Positions 36,801-45,772 of a stretch of DNA of 64,000 nt are shown one piece after another. The DNA comes from Bacteroidia bacterium (GTDB taxonomy: Bacteria; Bacteroidota; Bacteroidia; B-17B0; Aurantibacillaceae): assembly GCA_016787895.1 (NCBI GenBank), contig JAEUTN010000011.1:1-64000 (forward strand). Direction: 5' to 3'. Below the pieces are notes generated by a model. The model was not told the origin of the DNA. It searched no databases and worked only from the letters and a program-made list of their open reading frames with translations. How positions within the stretch are numbered: the stretch's first letter is position 1; every line of letters starts with the position of its first letter. Position numbers and translations under genes: made by a program.

Positions 36801-39800
36801 CGAACTCTACTTATACTCTTTTGGGTACTGCCGCCAATGGGTGTACAACCAGTGCCCTGCAAAGTGTTTCTGTAAACGCCCTTCCTGTTTTAACGATTAC
36901 TCCAAGCAGCACTGTTATCTGTAGTGGTTTAAGCGCCACCTTAACCGGGAGTGGTGCCAGCACCTATACCTGGAATGGCGGTCCAAGCACCGCAGCCTAT
37001 GTGGTGAGTCCACTTTCTGATACAAATTATACCCTTGTTGCTACGGCAGCCAATACCTGTACAAACAGTGCGGTGCAATCTATATCGGTTATAGCCAGTC
37101 CTGTACTCACCATCACCCCCAGCAGCACGGTAATTTGCACAGGAAAAACAGCCACCCTTACCGGCAGTGGTGCTTCCACCTACACCTGGATATCAGGTCC
37201 TGCCAACGCTGTTTACACGGTGAACCCACTCAGTTCAAGCAATTACACACTCACCGGAACAGCAGGAAACGGATGCACAACTTCTGCAGTTCAATCCATT
37301 TCAGTCAATACCACACCTGTAATTAACATTACGCCCAGCAGCACACTGCTCTGCTCAGGCCAATCAGCAACACTCACCGGAAGTGGGGCTTCCACTTACA
37401 CCTGGACGGGTGGACCAAACACAGCAGCCTATGTTGTAAGTCCTACTCTAACCATCACCTATACACTCACTGCCAGTGCTGCGAATTCATGCACCAACGT
37501 GGCCATACAATCCATTTCCGTTAACGCAAGTCCGGCTCTGATTATAAGTCCGAGCAGCACCGTCATTTGTACCGGCAATACAGCCACCTTAACCGGTAGC
37601 GGAGCCAACAGTTATACCTGGACCAGCGGGCCGTCCACAGCGATATATACAGTAAATCCACTCATAACAACAAGTTATACACTCAGTGGTACCGCATTAA
37701 ATTCCTGTACCAATTCAGTCGTTCAAAGTATTTCGGTGAACGTTACACCAGTGCTTACCATAACACCCAGCACAACACTTATATGCTCAGGCCAAACGGC
37801 CACCTTCACAGGAAGCGGGGCCAGCACCTACAGCTGGATTTCAGGACCTTCAACAGCCGCCAATGCGGTGAGTCCAACCGTTAATACAACTTATACCGTA
37901 ATTGGTACTGCCGCCAACACCTGCACCAATACAGCAACCCAGGCCCTTTCTGTGAATGCTACTCCTGTGCTCAGTATCAGTCCAAGCACTTCAGTCATCT
38001 GTTCAGGTAACTCTTCCACGCTTACCGGCAGTGGTGCCAACACCTATACCTGGAGCGGAGGACCTAATACCACCACCTACCAGGTGAGTCCCATCACCAC
38101 AACCAATTACACCCTAAGCGCAACAGCATTAAACGGCTGTACCAATTCAGCGGTTCAGGTGCTTTCTGTGAATGCAACACCAACTCTGGTGATTACACCA
38201 AGCAACACCCTTTTTTGTTTGGGTAACCTACTTACTCTTACCGGCAGCGGGGCAAATACCTACACCTGGAGTGGGGGTCCGATAAATCCCCTCTACCTGG
38301 TTAGTCCTCTTACCAACACCAATTATACACTCACCGGAACCGGAGCCGGCAATTGCACAAATACAACAACCTATTCGGTCGATGTAAACACACCACCTAC
38401 TTTGAGTATTGCGCCTAGCAGCACCGTCATCTGTTCAGGAAAAACCAGCACCTTAACGGCGAGCGGCGCCAACACCTATATCTGGGCGGCAGGACCGGCC
38501 ACCACTGTTTACGTGGTAAGCCCCATGAGTAACACCACATTTACAGTAGTGGGCACGGCAGTAAACGGTTGTACCAATTCAGCGGCGCAAAGCATCTCCG
38601 TTAATGCATCACCTAATTTAACCATTACACCAAGCAATTCATTGGTGTGCTCATGGACCACCGCTACCCTCACCGGAAGTGGTGCAAATACTTACACCTG
38701 GACCGGAGGGCCAACGACTCCGGTGTTTACAATAAGCCCATTCAGTTCGGTAAATTACACCTTAACGGGAACTGCAGTGAACGGTTGTACAAACGAAGTC
38801 GTTCAAAGCATTTCCGTAATTCCTTCACCCACCTTGAGTATCACGCCGAGCAGTTCCATCATTTGTTCCGGAAACTCCGCCACCTTAACTGCTGGAGGAG
38901 CTTTAAGTTACAGCTGGACCGGAGGACCTAATACTTCCGTTTATGTGGTGAGTCCTGCCACCACCACCAATTACATTTTATACGGCACTGCGGCCAACAC
39001 CTGCACCGGTTCAGTGGTAAAAACCATTTCAGTGAATGCTACACCGGGCTTAACCATATTACCCAGCAGCACGGTGATTTGCCAGGGCAGTGTGGCCAGT
39101 TTAACAGCTCAGGGCGCAGCCACCTTTACCTGGTCAGGAGGACCTGCCACTTCCGTTTATACGGTAAATCCGGTTTCCAACACCAGTTACACGGTCATAG
39201 GAGAAACCAACAGTTGTACCAATTCCGCCGTGCAGAGCATCTCCGTGAATGTTTCACCCACTTTAGTTATAGTGCCAAACAACACGGTCATCTGTTCCGG
39301 CAACACCGTAACCTTTTCTGCAAGTGGCGCGGTATCCTATACCTGGGAAGGAGGACCAACCACAACCACTTACGCGGTTAGTCCGCTCATCACAACAAGC
39401 TATACCTTAAATGGTACCACGGCTGCCGGAGGTAATTGCAGCACCAGCGCGGTGGCAACCATTTCAGTGAATACAACACCTACCCTATCCGTAAACAGTG
39501 GCTCCATTTGTTCGGGCAATAGTTTTGTCATCGTTCCTAACGGCGCTTCGACTTATACGTATAGTGGCGGAAGCGCTACGGTAAGTCCGATGAGCAATAC
39601 CAACTATACCGTGAGTGGTAGCAGCGCTGCAGGCTGTCCTGCTCTCAACAATGTTGTTAGCCATGTAACCGTTTTCACAACACCAACAGTTACCATTAAC
39701 AGTGGTAGTTTGTGTACCGGACAATCTTTCACGCTCGTTCCGGGTGGGGCTAACACCTATACTATTTCAGGTGGCTTAACGGTTGTTTCTCCTTCTGTGA

Positions 39801-41812
39801 ACAGCACGTATTCGGTTACCGGCACCAGTTCACTGGGATGTGTTTCAGCGAATACCGCAGTAAGTCAACTTACTGTTAACCTTACACCAACGGTATCCGC
39901 TTTGGGCGGCACCATTTGTTCAGGTGATGTTTTTACCATTACAGCTTCAGGAGCTAACACCTATACATATAGCAGTGGGTCGAACACCGTGAATCCCCTC
40001 GTTAACAGCAATTACTCCATATCAGGTACAAGCAGTTTAGGATGTGTTTCTGCAAACACGGCGGTAATCACAGTGAGTGTGAACGCATCACCCAGCATTA
40101 CCGTGAACAGCGGCAACCTGTGTTTAGGACAAAGTTTTACCATCAGCCCTTCCGGCGCTCAAACCTATGCCATCTCAGGAGGAACTGCTGTTGTGAGTCC
40201 ATCTGTTAATACGAGCTATTCTGTTACCGGCACCAATTCCCTTGGTTGTGTGTCCCACACCCCGGCCATAGCTTCGGTCAGTGTGATTCCTAATCCAACG
40301 GTGAGTGTAAATAGCTCTTCCCTTTGTTCGGGTGTTTCTCTTACCTTACAGGCTTCGGGCGCTAGCACTTACTCCTGGAGCACCGGCGCCAACAGTTCCA
40401 GCATTGTGGTATCGCCATCCATCACTAGCACTTACACGGTTACAGGCACCTCGGGCAATTCCTGTTCTGCCATTGCTATCAGTACCGTGTCTATACCAAC
40501 GCCAGTAAACCCAAGCATCACACCCAGCAGTATTTTCTTTTGCATGGGCAACTCACTCACATTAACAGCCAGCGGTGCACCCAGCTACAGCTGGAACAAT
40601 GGTTCTCAGAACAGCAGCATTATCGTAAGTCCGGTGAACACCAGCACCTATAGCGTTATCGGGACATCTGGTCCCGGAGGCTGCAGTAATACAGCCGTGT
40701 ATGTGGTAACCGTAAATCCAAGCCCTACGGTTTCCATATCAGGCCCCGGTTTGGTGTGTGCCGGATTTGCAAGCACCCTCTCCGCTTTGGGCGCTCTCAG
40801 TTTTACCTGGAACACTGGTGCCATGAGTCAGTTTATTGTGGTGAACCCAACCGTAACCAGTAATTACACGGTGGTTGGTATGAACTTTGAAGGATGTACC
40901 GACACGGCTTTTTATCAATTAAACACCACCTCACTGGCCACACCTTCTCTCTGTTTGGTTACCGTTGATAGTTTGAGCAATTATAATGAAGTGTATTGGG
41001 ACAAAACCTTGTTCCCTCAGGCCGACACCTTTATTGTTTACAGAGAAACCAGCGCTTCGATATATACGCCCATCGCCCACATTCCAAAAAATGCCTTTAG
41101 TTCATACGTGGATACAAATAGGAGTATAGGACCGATTACCGGAAACCCTAATTTTTCACTGCACCGATACAAATTACAGTACATTGACAGCTGTGGAAAT
41201 TTGAGCGCCATGAGTCCCTTCCACGAAAGTGTAAAGATTACGGATAACCTCACCGGCAACTTCAGCTGGAACTATTATGCCATTGAAGGTGTTGGTCCGC
41301 TTCAAACCTTAAATTATGTACTTACCCGAAGAAATGTTGTTTCGGGCATCACTGTTACCGTGGCTGTGGCGGCCGGCAATCAATTGAGCGACCCCCAGTA
41401 CGCCGCTCTTTCCGCCACAGGAAATATGAAATGGTTTGTTTATGCGGATGGTTTTAGTTGTAACCCGAGTTTGAAGACAAGTGAAACGGCAGCTGTGAAG
41501 AGTCGAACCAAAAGTAACAATACCAATGAAAGACAGTTTCCTACAGGTATTGAACAGCAAATAGAGTTAATCAAACACCTCATCATCTACCCTAACCCAG
41601 CCAACGATTTAGTGAACATCAAAGCCCCGGGAGAACTAGAACAAATAAAACTGCAAATCATGGATCTAGCAGGAAGGCAAGTGTTTGAAGATAATTTTAG
41701 TGGTTCAAACTATAGTCTTGACACAAGAGAAATGAACAACGGCATCTATCTGTTGACATTAAGTGTTAATGGTAAAACAGCTGTTCATGAAAAAATAATT
41801 ATTCAACATTAA
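33848..41812 (+). CDS. Giant T9SS-secreted surface protein: DUF7948, SBBP propeller, ~23 Ig-like repeats
   Basis: A 2654-residue exported protein. The signal peptide is followed by a DUF7948 domain (FIENKGQVHN, residues ~30-250), then seven SBBP repeats (pattern QWGTYYGG ... GSGNVYxTG ... AHQ ... DAFLVKF, ~250-715), which suggest a seven-bladed propeller. Next come about 23 Ig/PKD-like repeats rich in Ser and Thr, fourteen of them closely alike with a 72-residue period and two Cys each (36449-39478). The end has a type A T9SS sorting domain (IIYPNPANDLVNIKA, YLLTLSVNGK). It likely works as a long cell-surface adhesin. The phosphatase gene follows after five bases. No enzymatic motif was seen. 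Confidence 0.93.
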   Translation: MNPLKRSLFLSILSVLISSFSVSNNPRPQVKTLAFIENKGQVHNENNEPRPDVFYSGFDGQMTYHFGKNGFSYQLYKVESWKKIQDPRSKTEEKCPEKTSIFRTDLIWLGANPNTQPKGADALMETINFFGNSGEKGITGVKSYEAIRYNDLYNGIDVKWYHSKGRLKYDYEIKAGVDYHQIRLQIKGLKKIHLNKKGELVMQTPYGDIIEQAPLVLQNGKALKAKWTIKQDVIGFEIEDLDPAFPYIIDPAVRQWGTYYGGNNIDNVKSISVDGSSNVYMTGWTVSGNGTSIATAGAHQSTLISASYQAFLVKFNSSGIRQWGTYFGGTWDEIAYGCKVDNSGDVYITGYSSSPTTTDVATPGAHQTTLGGNSDAFLAKFNTSGVLQWSTYYGGAENDLSFVCTTDGSGNVYIAGASASTLNIATGGAHQNAFGGGTSDAFLVKFNTAGVRQWATYYGGAGNESGYGCSVDGSGNVYLTGLSTVDVGTVIATAGCHQSSSGGNYDGFLVKFDASGVRQWGTYYGGSGDEYAYGCAVDGSGNIYFTGFTNSNNGTSIATAGSHQSSLSPASYDAYLVKFNGSGVRQWATYYGGSGYEIAYTCITDPATDVYLTGYTSTNTGTTIASSPAYQFSYGGGSYDAFLAKFSSTGVRQWGTYYGGSDIDEGWSIAQDASGALLLGGTTRSTLGLASPTAHQTTFGGGAEDGFLAKFKDCDITSLSASSNSLAVCEGSNLNLSGNVSSGLTLTYSWTGPNSFTSSVQNPVISNVTPSSNGNYYFTVSDGAGCQLTATLVVTNIQPNTTVSVNSGTVCSGGPFTITPSGASTYTISGGSFVVSPVVTTTYAITGSGGGGCPSTNTAIATVSVNTPASLSISATSTLLCLGSTGTLTGSGAVSYTWNGGPTTSTYAVSPVSTSNYTLNGTAASGCTTSAVQSVSVITAPALTISPSSTVICSGKSATLTGSGASSYTWSAGPTNAVYVVSPLSNSTYTLLGTAANGCTTSALQSVSVNALPVLTITPSSTVICSGLSATLTGSGASTYTWNGGPSTAAYVVSPLSDTNYTLVATAANTCTNSAVQSISVIASPVLTITPSSTVICTGKTATLTGSGASTYTWISGPANAVYTVNPLSSSNYTLTGTAGNGCTTSAVQSISVNTTPVINITPSSTLLCSGQSATLTGSGASTYTWTGGPNTAAYVVSPTLTITYTLTASAANSCTNVAIQSISVNASPALIISPSSTVICTGNTATLTGSGANSYTWTSGPSTAIYTVNPLITTSYTLSGTALNSCTNSVVQSISVNVTPVLTITPSTTLICSGQTATFTGSGASTYSWISGPSTAANAVSPTVNTTYTVIGTAANTCTNTATQALSVNATPVLSISPSTSVICSGNSSTLTGSGANTYTWSGGPNTTTYQVSPITTTNYTLSATALNGCTNSAVQVLSVNATPTLVITPSNTLFCLGNLLTLTGSGANTYTWSGGPINPLYLVSPLTNTNYTLTGTGAGNCTNTTTYSVDVNTPPTLSIAPSSTVICSGKTSTLTASGANTYIWAAGPATTVYVVSPMSNTTFTVVGTAVNGCTNSAAQSISVNASPNLTITPSNSLVCSWTTATLTGSGANTYTWTGGPTTPVFTISPFSSVNYTLTGTAVNGCTNEVVQSISVIPSPTLSITPSSSIICSGNSATLTAGGALSYSWTGGPNTSVYVVSPATTTNYILYGTAANTCTGSVVKTISVNATPGLTILPSSTVICQGSVASLTAQGAATFTWSGGPATSVYTVNPVSNTSYTVIGETNSCTNSAVQSISVNVSPTLVIVPNNTVICSGNTVTFSASGAVSYTWEGGPTTTTYAVSPLITTSYTLNGTTAAGGNCSTSAVATISVNTTPTLSVNSGSICSGNSFVIVPNGASTYTYSGGSATVSPMSNTNYTVSGSSAAGCPALNNVVSHVTVFTTPTVTINSGSLCTGQSFTLVPGGANTYTISGGLTVVSPSVNSTYSVTGTSSLGCVSANTAVSQLTVNLTPTVSALGGTICSGDVFTITASGANTYTYSSGSNTVNPLVNSNYSISGTSSLGCVSANTAVITVSVNASPSITVNSGNLCLGQSFTISPSGAQTYAISGGTAVVSPSVNTSYSVTGTNSLGCVSHTPAIASVSVIPNPTVSVNSSSLCSGVSLTLQASGASTYSWSTGANSSSIVVSPSITSTYTVTGTSGNSCSAIAISTVSIPTPVNPSITPSSIFFCMGNSLTLTASGAPSYSWNNGSQNSSIIVSPVNTSTYSVIGTSGPGGCSNTAVYVVTVNPSPTVSISGPGLVCAGFASTLSALGALSFTWNTGAMSQFIVVNPTVTSNYTVVGMNFEGCTDTAFYQLNTTSLATPSLCLVTVDSLSNYNEVYWDKTLFPQADTFIVYRETSASIYTPIAHIPKNAFSSYVDTNRSIGPITGNPNFSLHRYKLQYIDSCGNLSAMSPFHESVKITDNLTGNFSWNYYAIEGVGPLQTLNYVLTRRNVVSGITVTVAVAAGNQLSDPQYAALSATGNMKWFVYADGFSCNPSLKTSETAAVKSRTKSNNTNERQFPTGIEQQIELIKHLIIYPNPANDLVNIKAPGELEQIKLQIMDLAGRQVFEDNFSGSNYSLDTREMNNGIYLLTLSVNGKTAVHEKIIIQH
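34606..35990 (+). repeat. Seven SBBP repeats within the giant gene
   Basis: Seven tandem copies of about 65 residues, each starting near QWGTYYGG and ending with DAFLVKFNxxG. The number matches a beta-propeller of seven blades. The copies differ at many silent sites. Confidence 0.85.
36449..39478 (+). repeat. Fourteen 72-residue (216-bp) Ig-like repeats
   Basis: Fourteen consecutive protein repeats; lengths are 71-74 residues, mostly 72. The shared core is ICSGxxATLTGSGAxxYTW, GGPxxxxYxVSP, NYTLxGTA and CTNSAVQSISVNA. Each holds two Cys about 50 residues apart. Eight looser relatives lacking some positions follow or precede this block. Confidence 0.9.
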
Positions 41813-41817
41813 AACTA

Positions 41818-44800
41818 TTGTTATTCTTTCGCCAATTTCTGTTTCTCTACTGCCTTCTCTCTTTTTTAGCAGAAGAAGTAAAGGGTCAAACCGGTAATTA
41901 CTTTGTTAGAAATTACCTGCCTAAGGAGTATCAGGAATCCGGCAACAATTCAGGCATCACCCAAAACAATGAAGGGCTGATTTTTATTGCAAACAACAAC
42001 GGGGTATTGGTTTTCGACGGTATCAACTGGGACCAGTGCAAGCGGGAAGATGAAGTTTCCATCTTTTGTATAGCCAAAACTTCCGAGGGGGAAATTGTTG
42101 TTGGAACCGCGGATGGAGACATTGCCAAAATCGTAAAAAATCACAAAGGAAAGTACACGTATGTTTCCTTATTGGATAATATTCCTGAAGATGAACGCCC
42201 GAAAGAAATCATTCGTCAGATCATCACCATTGGCTCAAACACCTATTTTTTAGCTGCGGATAAACTGGTGGAATACGCTAAGGCAAAGGTCATGGTTTTT
42301 GAACCAAAAAATGTGTTACACAACCGGGCCTTTAGTTTGGGTAAACATCTCTACGTTCTCGATGTGGGTTCCTCTATCTCACTATTTGATAAGGGAAAAT
42401 TTATTCCTGTTCCGGGAACTGAAAGCCTTTCAGAAGAAAAACTGTTTTATGCCTACTCTTTAAGCCCGACACAAACCGCATTGGGATTCAGAAACATTGG
42501 TACCGTGCTGGTGCAGTACGACTCTTTGAACCCCTTGAACTTAAAATTTGAATCCAAAAGTGTAGAAAGTGACCAGGAGATTATTGCTGCCGAAGCCAAC
42601 AATGGTCAACTTTTGAAAAACGGTAATTTTATTGTGACCACTAATAAAAAAGGAGCCTTTGAACTCGACACCAACCTGAACATTGTTGGAAGGTTCAATT
42701 CAAAAAAAGGGATTTTTGACGATAACATCAAATCTGCCTTTCAGGATTTGAACGGAAACCTTTGGCTGGCCTTATATTATGGTATAGGTTTTGTTGAAAT
42801 CAATTCCCGACTCTTCCATTACACAAGAGATAATGGTATTGCCGGACCCGTGCAAAGCGCCTGTTATTTCAACAATCGATTGTATATTGCTACTGATAAA
42901 GGAGTTCAATACTATGATAGTTTATTGGACAAATTTCAATTCCTGGAAACCCTCGACAAACAAGCCTGGTTCCTGCTCCCCTTAAATGGTCAACTTTTAA
43001 TTGGTACGGCCAAGGGATTATTGGTTTACAGCAATGGCGGAATTAAATCATTGAATGAAAGCAACACCTTTTGTTTGTATCAGTCTCAGGACACAAAAAA
43101 GACACTTTATACAGGCACCGATTACGGTGTGGAGATTTATAAACAAGGTCCCTCAGGCTTTCAAAATTACCAAACTCTTGAATTGGGAAGCGGTGTTAAA
43201 ACCATTGCCGAGGACCAGGAAGGCAATGTGTTTTTTGCCACAGAAGACAGAGGTATCTTTTATCTTAATTCCGGAACACCTGAGCGTCTTGATTCCATTC
43301 AGGGAAAAGAAGGCCCTACTCCTGAATGGGAACAGCAGTGGGATCTTGAAAACAGCGTCTTCTCATACAAAGGGCTTGTGTATGTTGGCAGTGAACTGGG
43401 CATTTTTCTTCTATCGAAAGATTCTAAAAACCGGTTTCGTTGCAGCATCAACACCAAATTGTGGCTAAAAACCAAAGGTGGGCAGGTGTTCAGAGCCGCA
43501 CAAGCGGGTAACGATCTTGTCTATTCCTACAAAGAATTTCTTTCCAAAAAAAACAAAAACCGGGAGAAGATTATTTTATTGGAAAGGAATGCTGACCGGT
43601 TTCAGGTGAACAATGCAGCCATGAACCGTTTATTGGACCTGAACGCGAATTTTATTTCCTACGACAGTATAAAAAAAGACGTGTTTATATGCGGTGAAGG
43701 TTTATTTATACTTCGCAATGTTAAAATCAATCAAAACAAACATTACAATCTTATTCTAAAAAAGTTTGTCTCGAACAAAGACACCCTTTTAATGAACGTT
43801 TCAGCAATTGATTCCTTAGCGACTGAAAAACTAAAGATACCCTACGAAAACCATGACGTTTCAGTGGTGTTGGGCTTCACCAGTTTTGAAAGCGGAAGTT
43901 ACGAGTTCAGTTACAAACTGGAAGGATTCAACTCAGAATTCAGTGAATGGAACAAGGATCCCTTATTGAGTTTCGGAAATTTACTGGAAGGAAATTATGT
44001 GCTGATAGTAAGGGCACGTACCGATCTGGAAAATAAAATTCATGAAATTAAAATCCCCTTCAGAATTTTGCCCCCCTGGTACCGTTCCAAACTCGCTTAT
44101 GCCTTATACCTGCTTTTGCTTGTTTTTTTGGTTGTACTTATTGTGAAGTTAAACAGCCGCCGTTTAACGGCCGCCAATAAAAAACTGGAAGAAACCATAG
44201 CCGAAAGAACCAAAACCATTTCCCACCAAAAAGAAGAGATAGAAGACAAACAAAAAGAAATTCTCGACAGCATCATTTATGCTAGACGAATACAGAGGGC
44301 TTTGCTGGCCAGCGACCAGCTTTTAAAAGAGAACCTCAAAGATTATTTTGTGTTTTTCCAGCCAAAGGATGTGGTAAGCGGAGATTTTTACTGGGCTTCT
44401 CTCCTGCCGAACAAACAATTTGCTCTCATCACCGCCGATAGCACCGGTCACGGCGTTCCGGGTGCCATCATGAGCATGCTCAACATCTCGTGTTTAAAGG
44501 AGGCCGTTGAATCTGAAAAACTGATCACACCCAAAGACATCCTTAACCACGCCCGCAAAAAAGTGATCGATACCCTGGCCAACGACGGGAGCCAGGAAGG
44601 AGGAAAAGACGGTATGGATTGCAGCCTGGCGTGTTTTGACTTTAAGGCGCCTGCCCTGCATTACGCTGCAGCCAATAACCCGATTTGGATTGCACGAAAA
44701 AATGAAACGCAAGATCAAGACCCGGTTGAATTGATAGAACTCCCTTGCGATAAAATGCCGGTGGGCAAACACGACAGGGATACGGTTTCCTTTCAGCAAA

Positions 44801-45039
44801 ACACCTTCGAGCTAAAAAGCGGGGACATGGTGTACACCCTTACCGATGGTTTTGCCGATCAATTTGGCGGGCCCAAGGGGAAAAAATTCATGTATAAAAA
44901 ACTGAAAGATCTGCTGATTGCCATTTCTCAATTGAGTTCTGAAGAACAATTCAATAAAGTGAAACAAGCCTTTGAAGAATGGAAAGGAGAACTTGAACAG
45001 GTGGATGATGTCAGTTTAATCGGCATCCGAATTCACTGA
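41818..45039 (+). CDS. Membrane sensor with Y_Y_Y domain and SpoIIE-type PP2C phosphatase
   Basis: A 1073-residue transmembrane phosphatase. The start is TTG at 41818, five bases after the adhesin stop, giving a signal peptide ending near VKGQ. The extracytoplasmic part (~25-690) has beta-propeller-like repeats (IGTAKGLLVYSNGG, GTDYGVEIY) and a Y_Y_Y domain (ENHDVSVVLGFTSFESG, LLEGNYVLIVRA). One membrane segment lies at ~759-782, a coiled coil at ~785-820, and a PP2C domain follows with metal-site blocks DVVSGDFYWAS, ITADSTGHGVPGAIMSM, DGMDCSLACFDF and TLTDGFADQFGG. It likely dephosphorylates an anti-sigma-antagonist or SiaC-like protein in response to a surface signal. Substrate is inferred. 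Confidence 0.88.
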   Translation: MLFFRQFLFLYCLLSFLAEEVKGQTGNYFVRNYLPKEYQESGNNSGITQNNEGLIFIANNNGVLVFDGINWDQCKREDEVSIFCIAKTSEGEIVVGTADGDIAKIVKNHKGKYTYVSLLDNIPEDERPKEIIRQIITIGSNTYFLAADKLVEYAKAKVMVFEPKNVLHNRAFSLGKHLYVLDVGSSISLFDKGKFIPVPGTESLSEEKLFYAYSLSPTQTALGFRNIGTVLVQYDSLNPLNLKFESKSVESDQEIIAAEANNGQLLKNGNFIVTTNKKGAFELDTNLNIVGRFNSKKGIFDDNIKSAFQDLNGNLWLALYYGIGFVEINSRLFHYTRDNGIAGPVQSACYFNNRLYIATDKGVQYYDSLLDKFQFLETLDKQAWFLLPLNGQLLIGTAKGLLVYSNGGIKSLNESNTFCLYQSQDTKKTLYTGTDYGVEIYKQGPSGFQNYQTLELGSGVKTIAEDQEGNVFFATEDRGIFYLNSGTPERLDSIQGKEGPTPEWEQQWDLENSVFSYKGLVYVGSELGIFLLSKDSKNRFRCSINTKLWLKTKGGQVFRAAQAGNDLVYSYKEFLSKKNKNREKIILLERNADRFQVNNAAMNRLLDLNANFISYDSIKKDVFICGEGLFILRNVKINQNKHYNLILKKFVSNKDTLLMNVSAIDSLATEKLKIPYENHDVSVVLGFTSFESGSYEFSYKLEGFNSEFSEWNKDPLLSFGNLLEGNYVLIVRARTDLENKIHEIKIPFRILPPWYRSKLAYALYLLLLVFLVVLIVKLNSRRLTAANKKLEETIAERTKTISHQKEEIEDKQKEILDSIIYARRIQRALLASDQLLKENLKDYFVFFQPKDVVSGDFYWASLLPNKQFALITADSTGHGVPGAIMSMLNISCLKEAVESEKLITPKDILNHARKKVIDTLANDGSQEGGKDGMDCSLACFDFKAPALHYAAANNPIWIARKNETQDQDPVELIELPCDKMPVGKHDRDTVSFQQNTFELKSGDMVYTLTDGFADQFGGPKGKKFMYKKLKDLLIAISQLSSEEQFNKVKQAFEEWKGELEQVDDVSLIGIRIH

Positions 45040-45046
45040 ACAAATC

Positions 45047-45703
45047 CTAATCTCTTTCGTCGCTGATCTGGTCGGGCTTCAAACCCTTGGTATCGAATAC
45101 AAAAACAGTATCAGCAATTTCAAGATTGGGTTTCATGGATTTTACCGTATACTCCTGAGTGGTGCCGTCTTTCATGATCATTTTTAATTTCACCACCTGC
45201 TTTTTTGTTTTATCAACGTACAATTTAATGGTATGAAATTTTTTCTTCTCCGGTTTAATGGCCGGGAAAAGATCAATCACATGGCATTGGGCCACTCCCA
45301 CTTTTTCTTCCTTGTCGTATTTGAACTTGTACCCGTTCTCGTACATGGTGAATAATTTCGCGGGGTTTTGTTCATCACTGTCAGGATCAAAGTTTTTAAT
45401 GGTCACTTCTCTGGCATCCTTGTTGTAATTCCAAACTGTTTTTCCATCACAAAGGATAGATGAGCCCGGAATCTCTAAACGGAATTTTTGTCCTTTCACC
45501 TGAACCTTCCAGAGTTGCGGTTTTTCAGCCGGCTTCTTTTCCTTGTTCAGAATGGTGAAGATAATTTCAGTGGTAATGGTTTTATACGCCTTGGTCACTT
45601 TGCTCAACTCATCCAGAATGGCTTTGGCTTTTGGATCCTGGTCCTGAGCAGATGCAAACAAAGTAAAAAAAGAGAGGAGGGTTATGGCGACGAACTTACT
45701 CAT
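45047..45703 (-). CDS. lolA: Outer-membrane lipoprotein carrier protein
   Basis: A periplasmic chaperone that ferries lipoproteins from LolCDE to the outer membrane, 218 residues. A signal peptide (VAITLLSFFTLFASA) is clear; the mature part has the LolA-like sheet (KAYKTITTEIIFTI, GQKFRLEIPGSSILCDGKTVWNYN, FMLxYxxG-type segments). No LolB is present, as is usual outside Proteobacteria. It is convergent with the phosphatase gene and 69 bases downstream of ftsK on the minus strand, with its own TAnnTTTG box; ftsK-lolA adjacency is common in bacteria. Confidence 0.92.
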   Translation of the reverse strand: MSKFVAITLLSFFTLFASAQDQDPKAKAILDELSKVTKAYKTITTEIIFTILNKEKKPAEKPQLWKVQVKGQKFRLEIPGSSILCDGKTVWNYNKDAREVTIKNFDPDSDEQNPAKLFTMYENGYKFKYDKEEKVGVAQCHVIDLFPAIKPEKKKFHTIKLYVDKTKKQVVKLKMIMKDGTTQEYTVKSMKPNLEIADTVFVFDTKGLKPDQISDERD

Positions 45704-45731
45704 ATGCTTTGAGGGGGTTAAATGGGGTGAG

Positions 45732-45739
45732 CAAAGATA
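45732..45739 (-). promoter_or_regulatory. Putative -7 box (TATCTTTG) of lolA
   Basis: Minus-strand exact TAnnTTTG match in the 69-base gap between ftsK and lolA, 28 bases before the lolA ATG. Confidence 0.5.
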
Positions 45740-45772
45740 GAAATTGAATAGCAGGCACCGTGCCAGACTGCT

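Noticed and set aside
39485..39724. Minus-strand 79-codon open frame
   Set aside because: Antisense shadow of the Ig-like repeats.
36277..40900. Possible CRISPR-like or satellite repeats
   Set aside because: The period is 216 bases, in one reading frame, and encodes Ig-like domains in the giant gene; there are no spacers and copies differ at silent sites.
41818..45039. Histidine kinase in the phosphatase gene
   Set aside because: Sensor resemblance is strong, but the C-terminus has SpoIIE/PP2C metal motifs and no H-box or HATPase domain.
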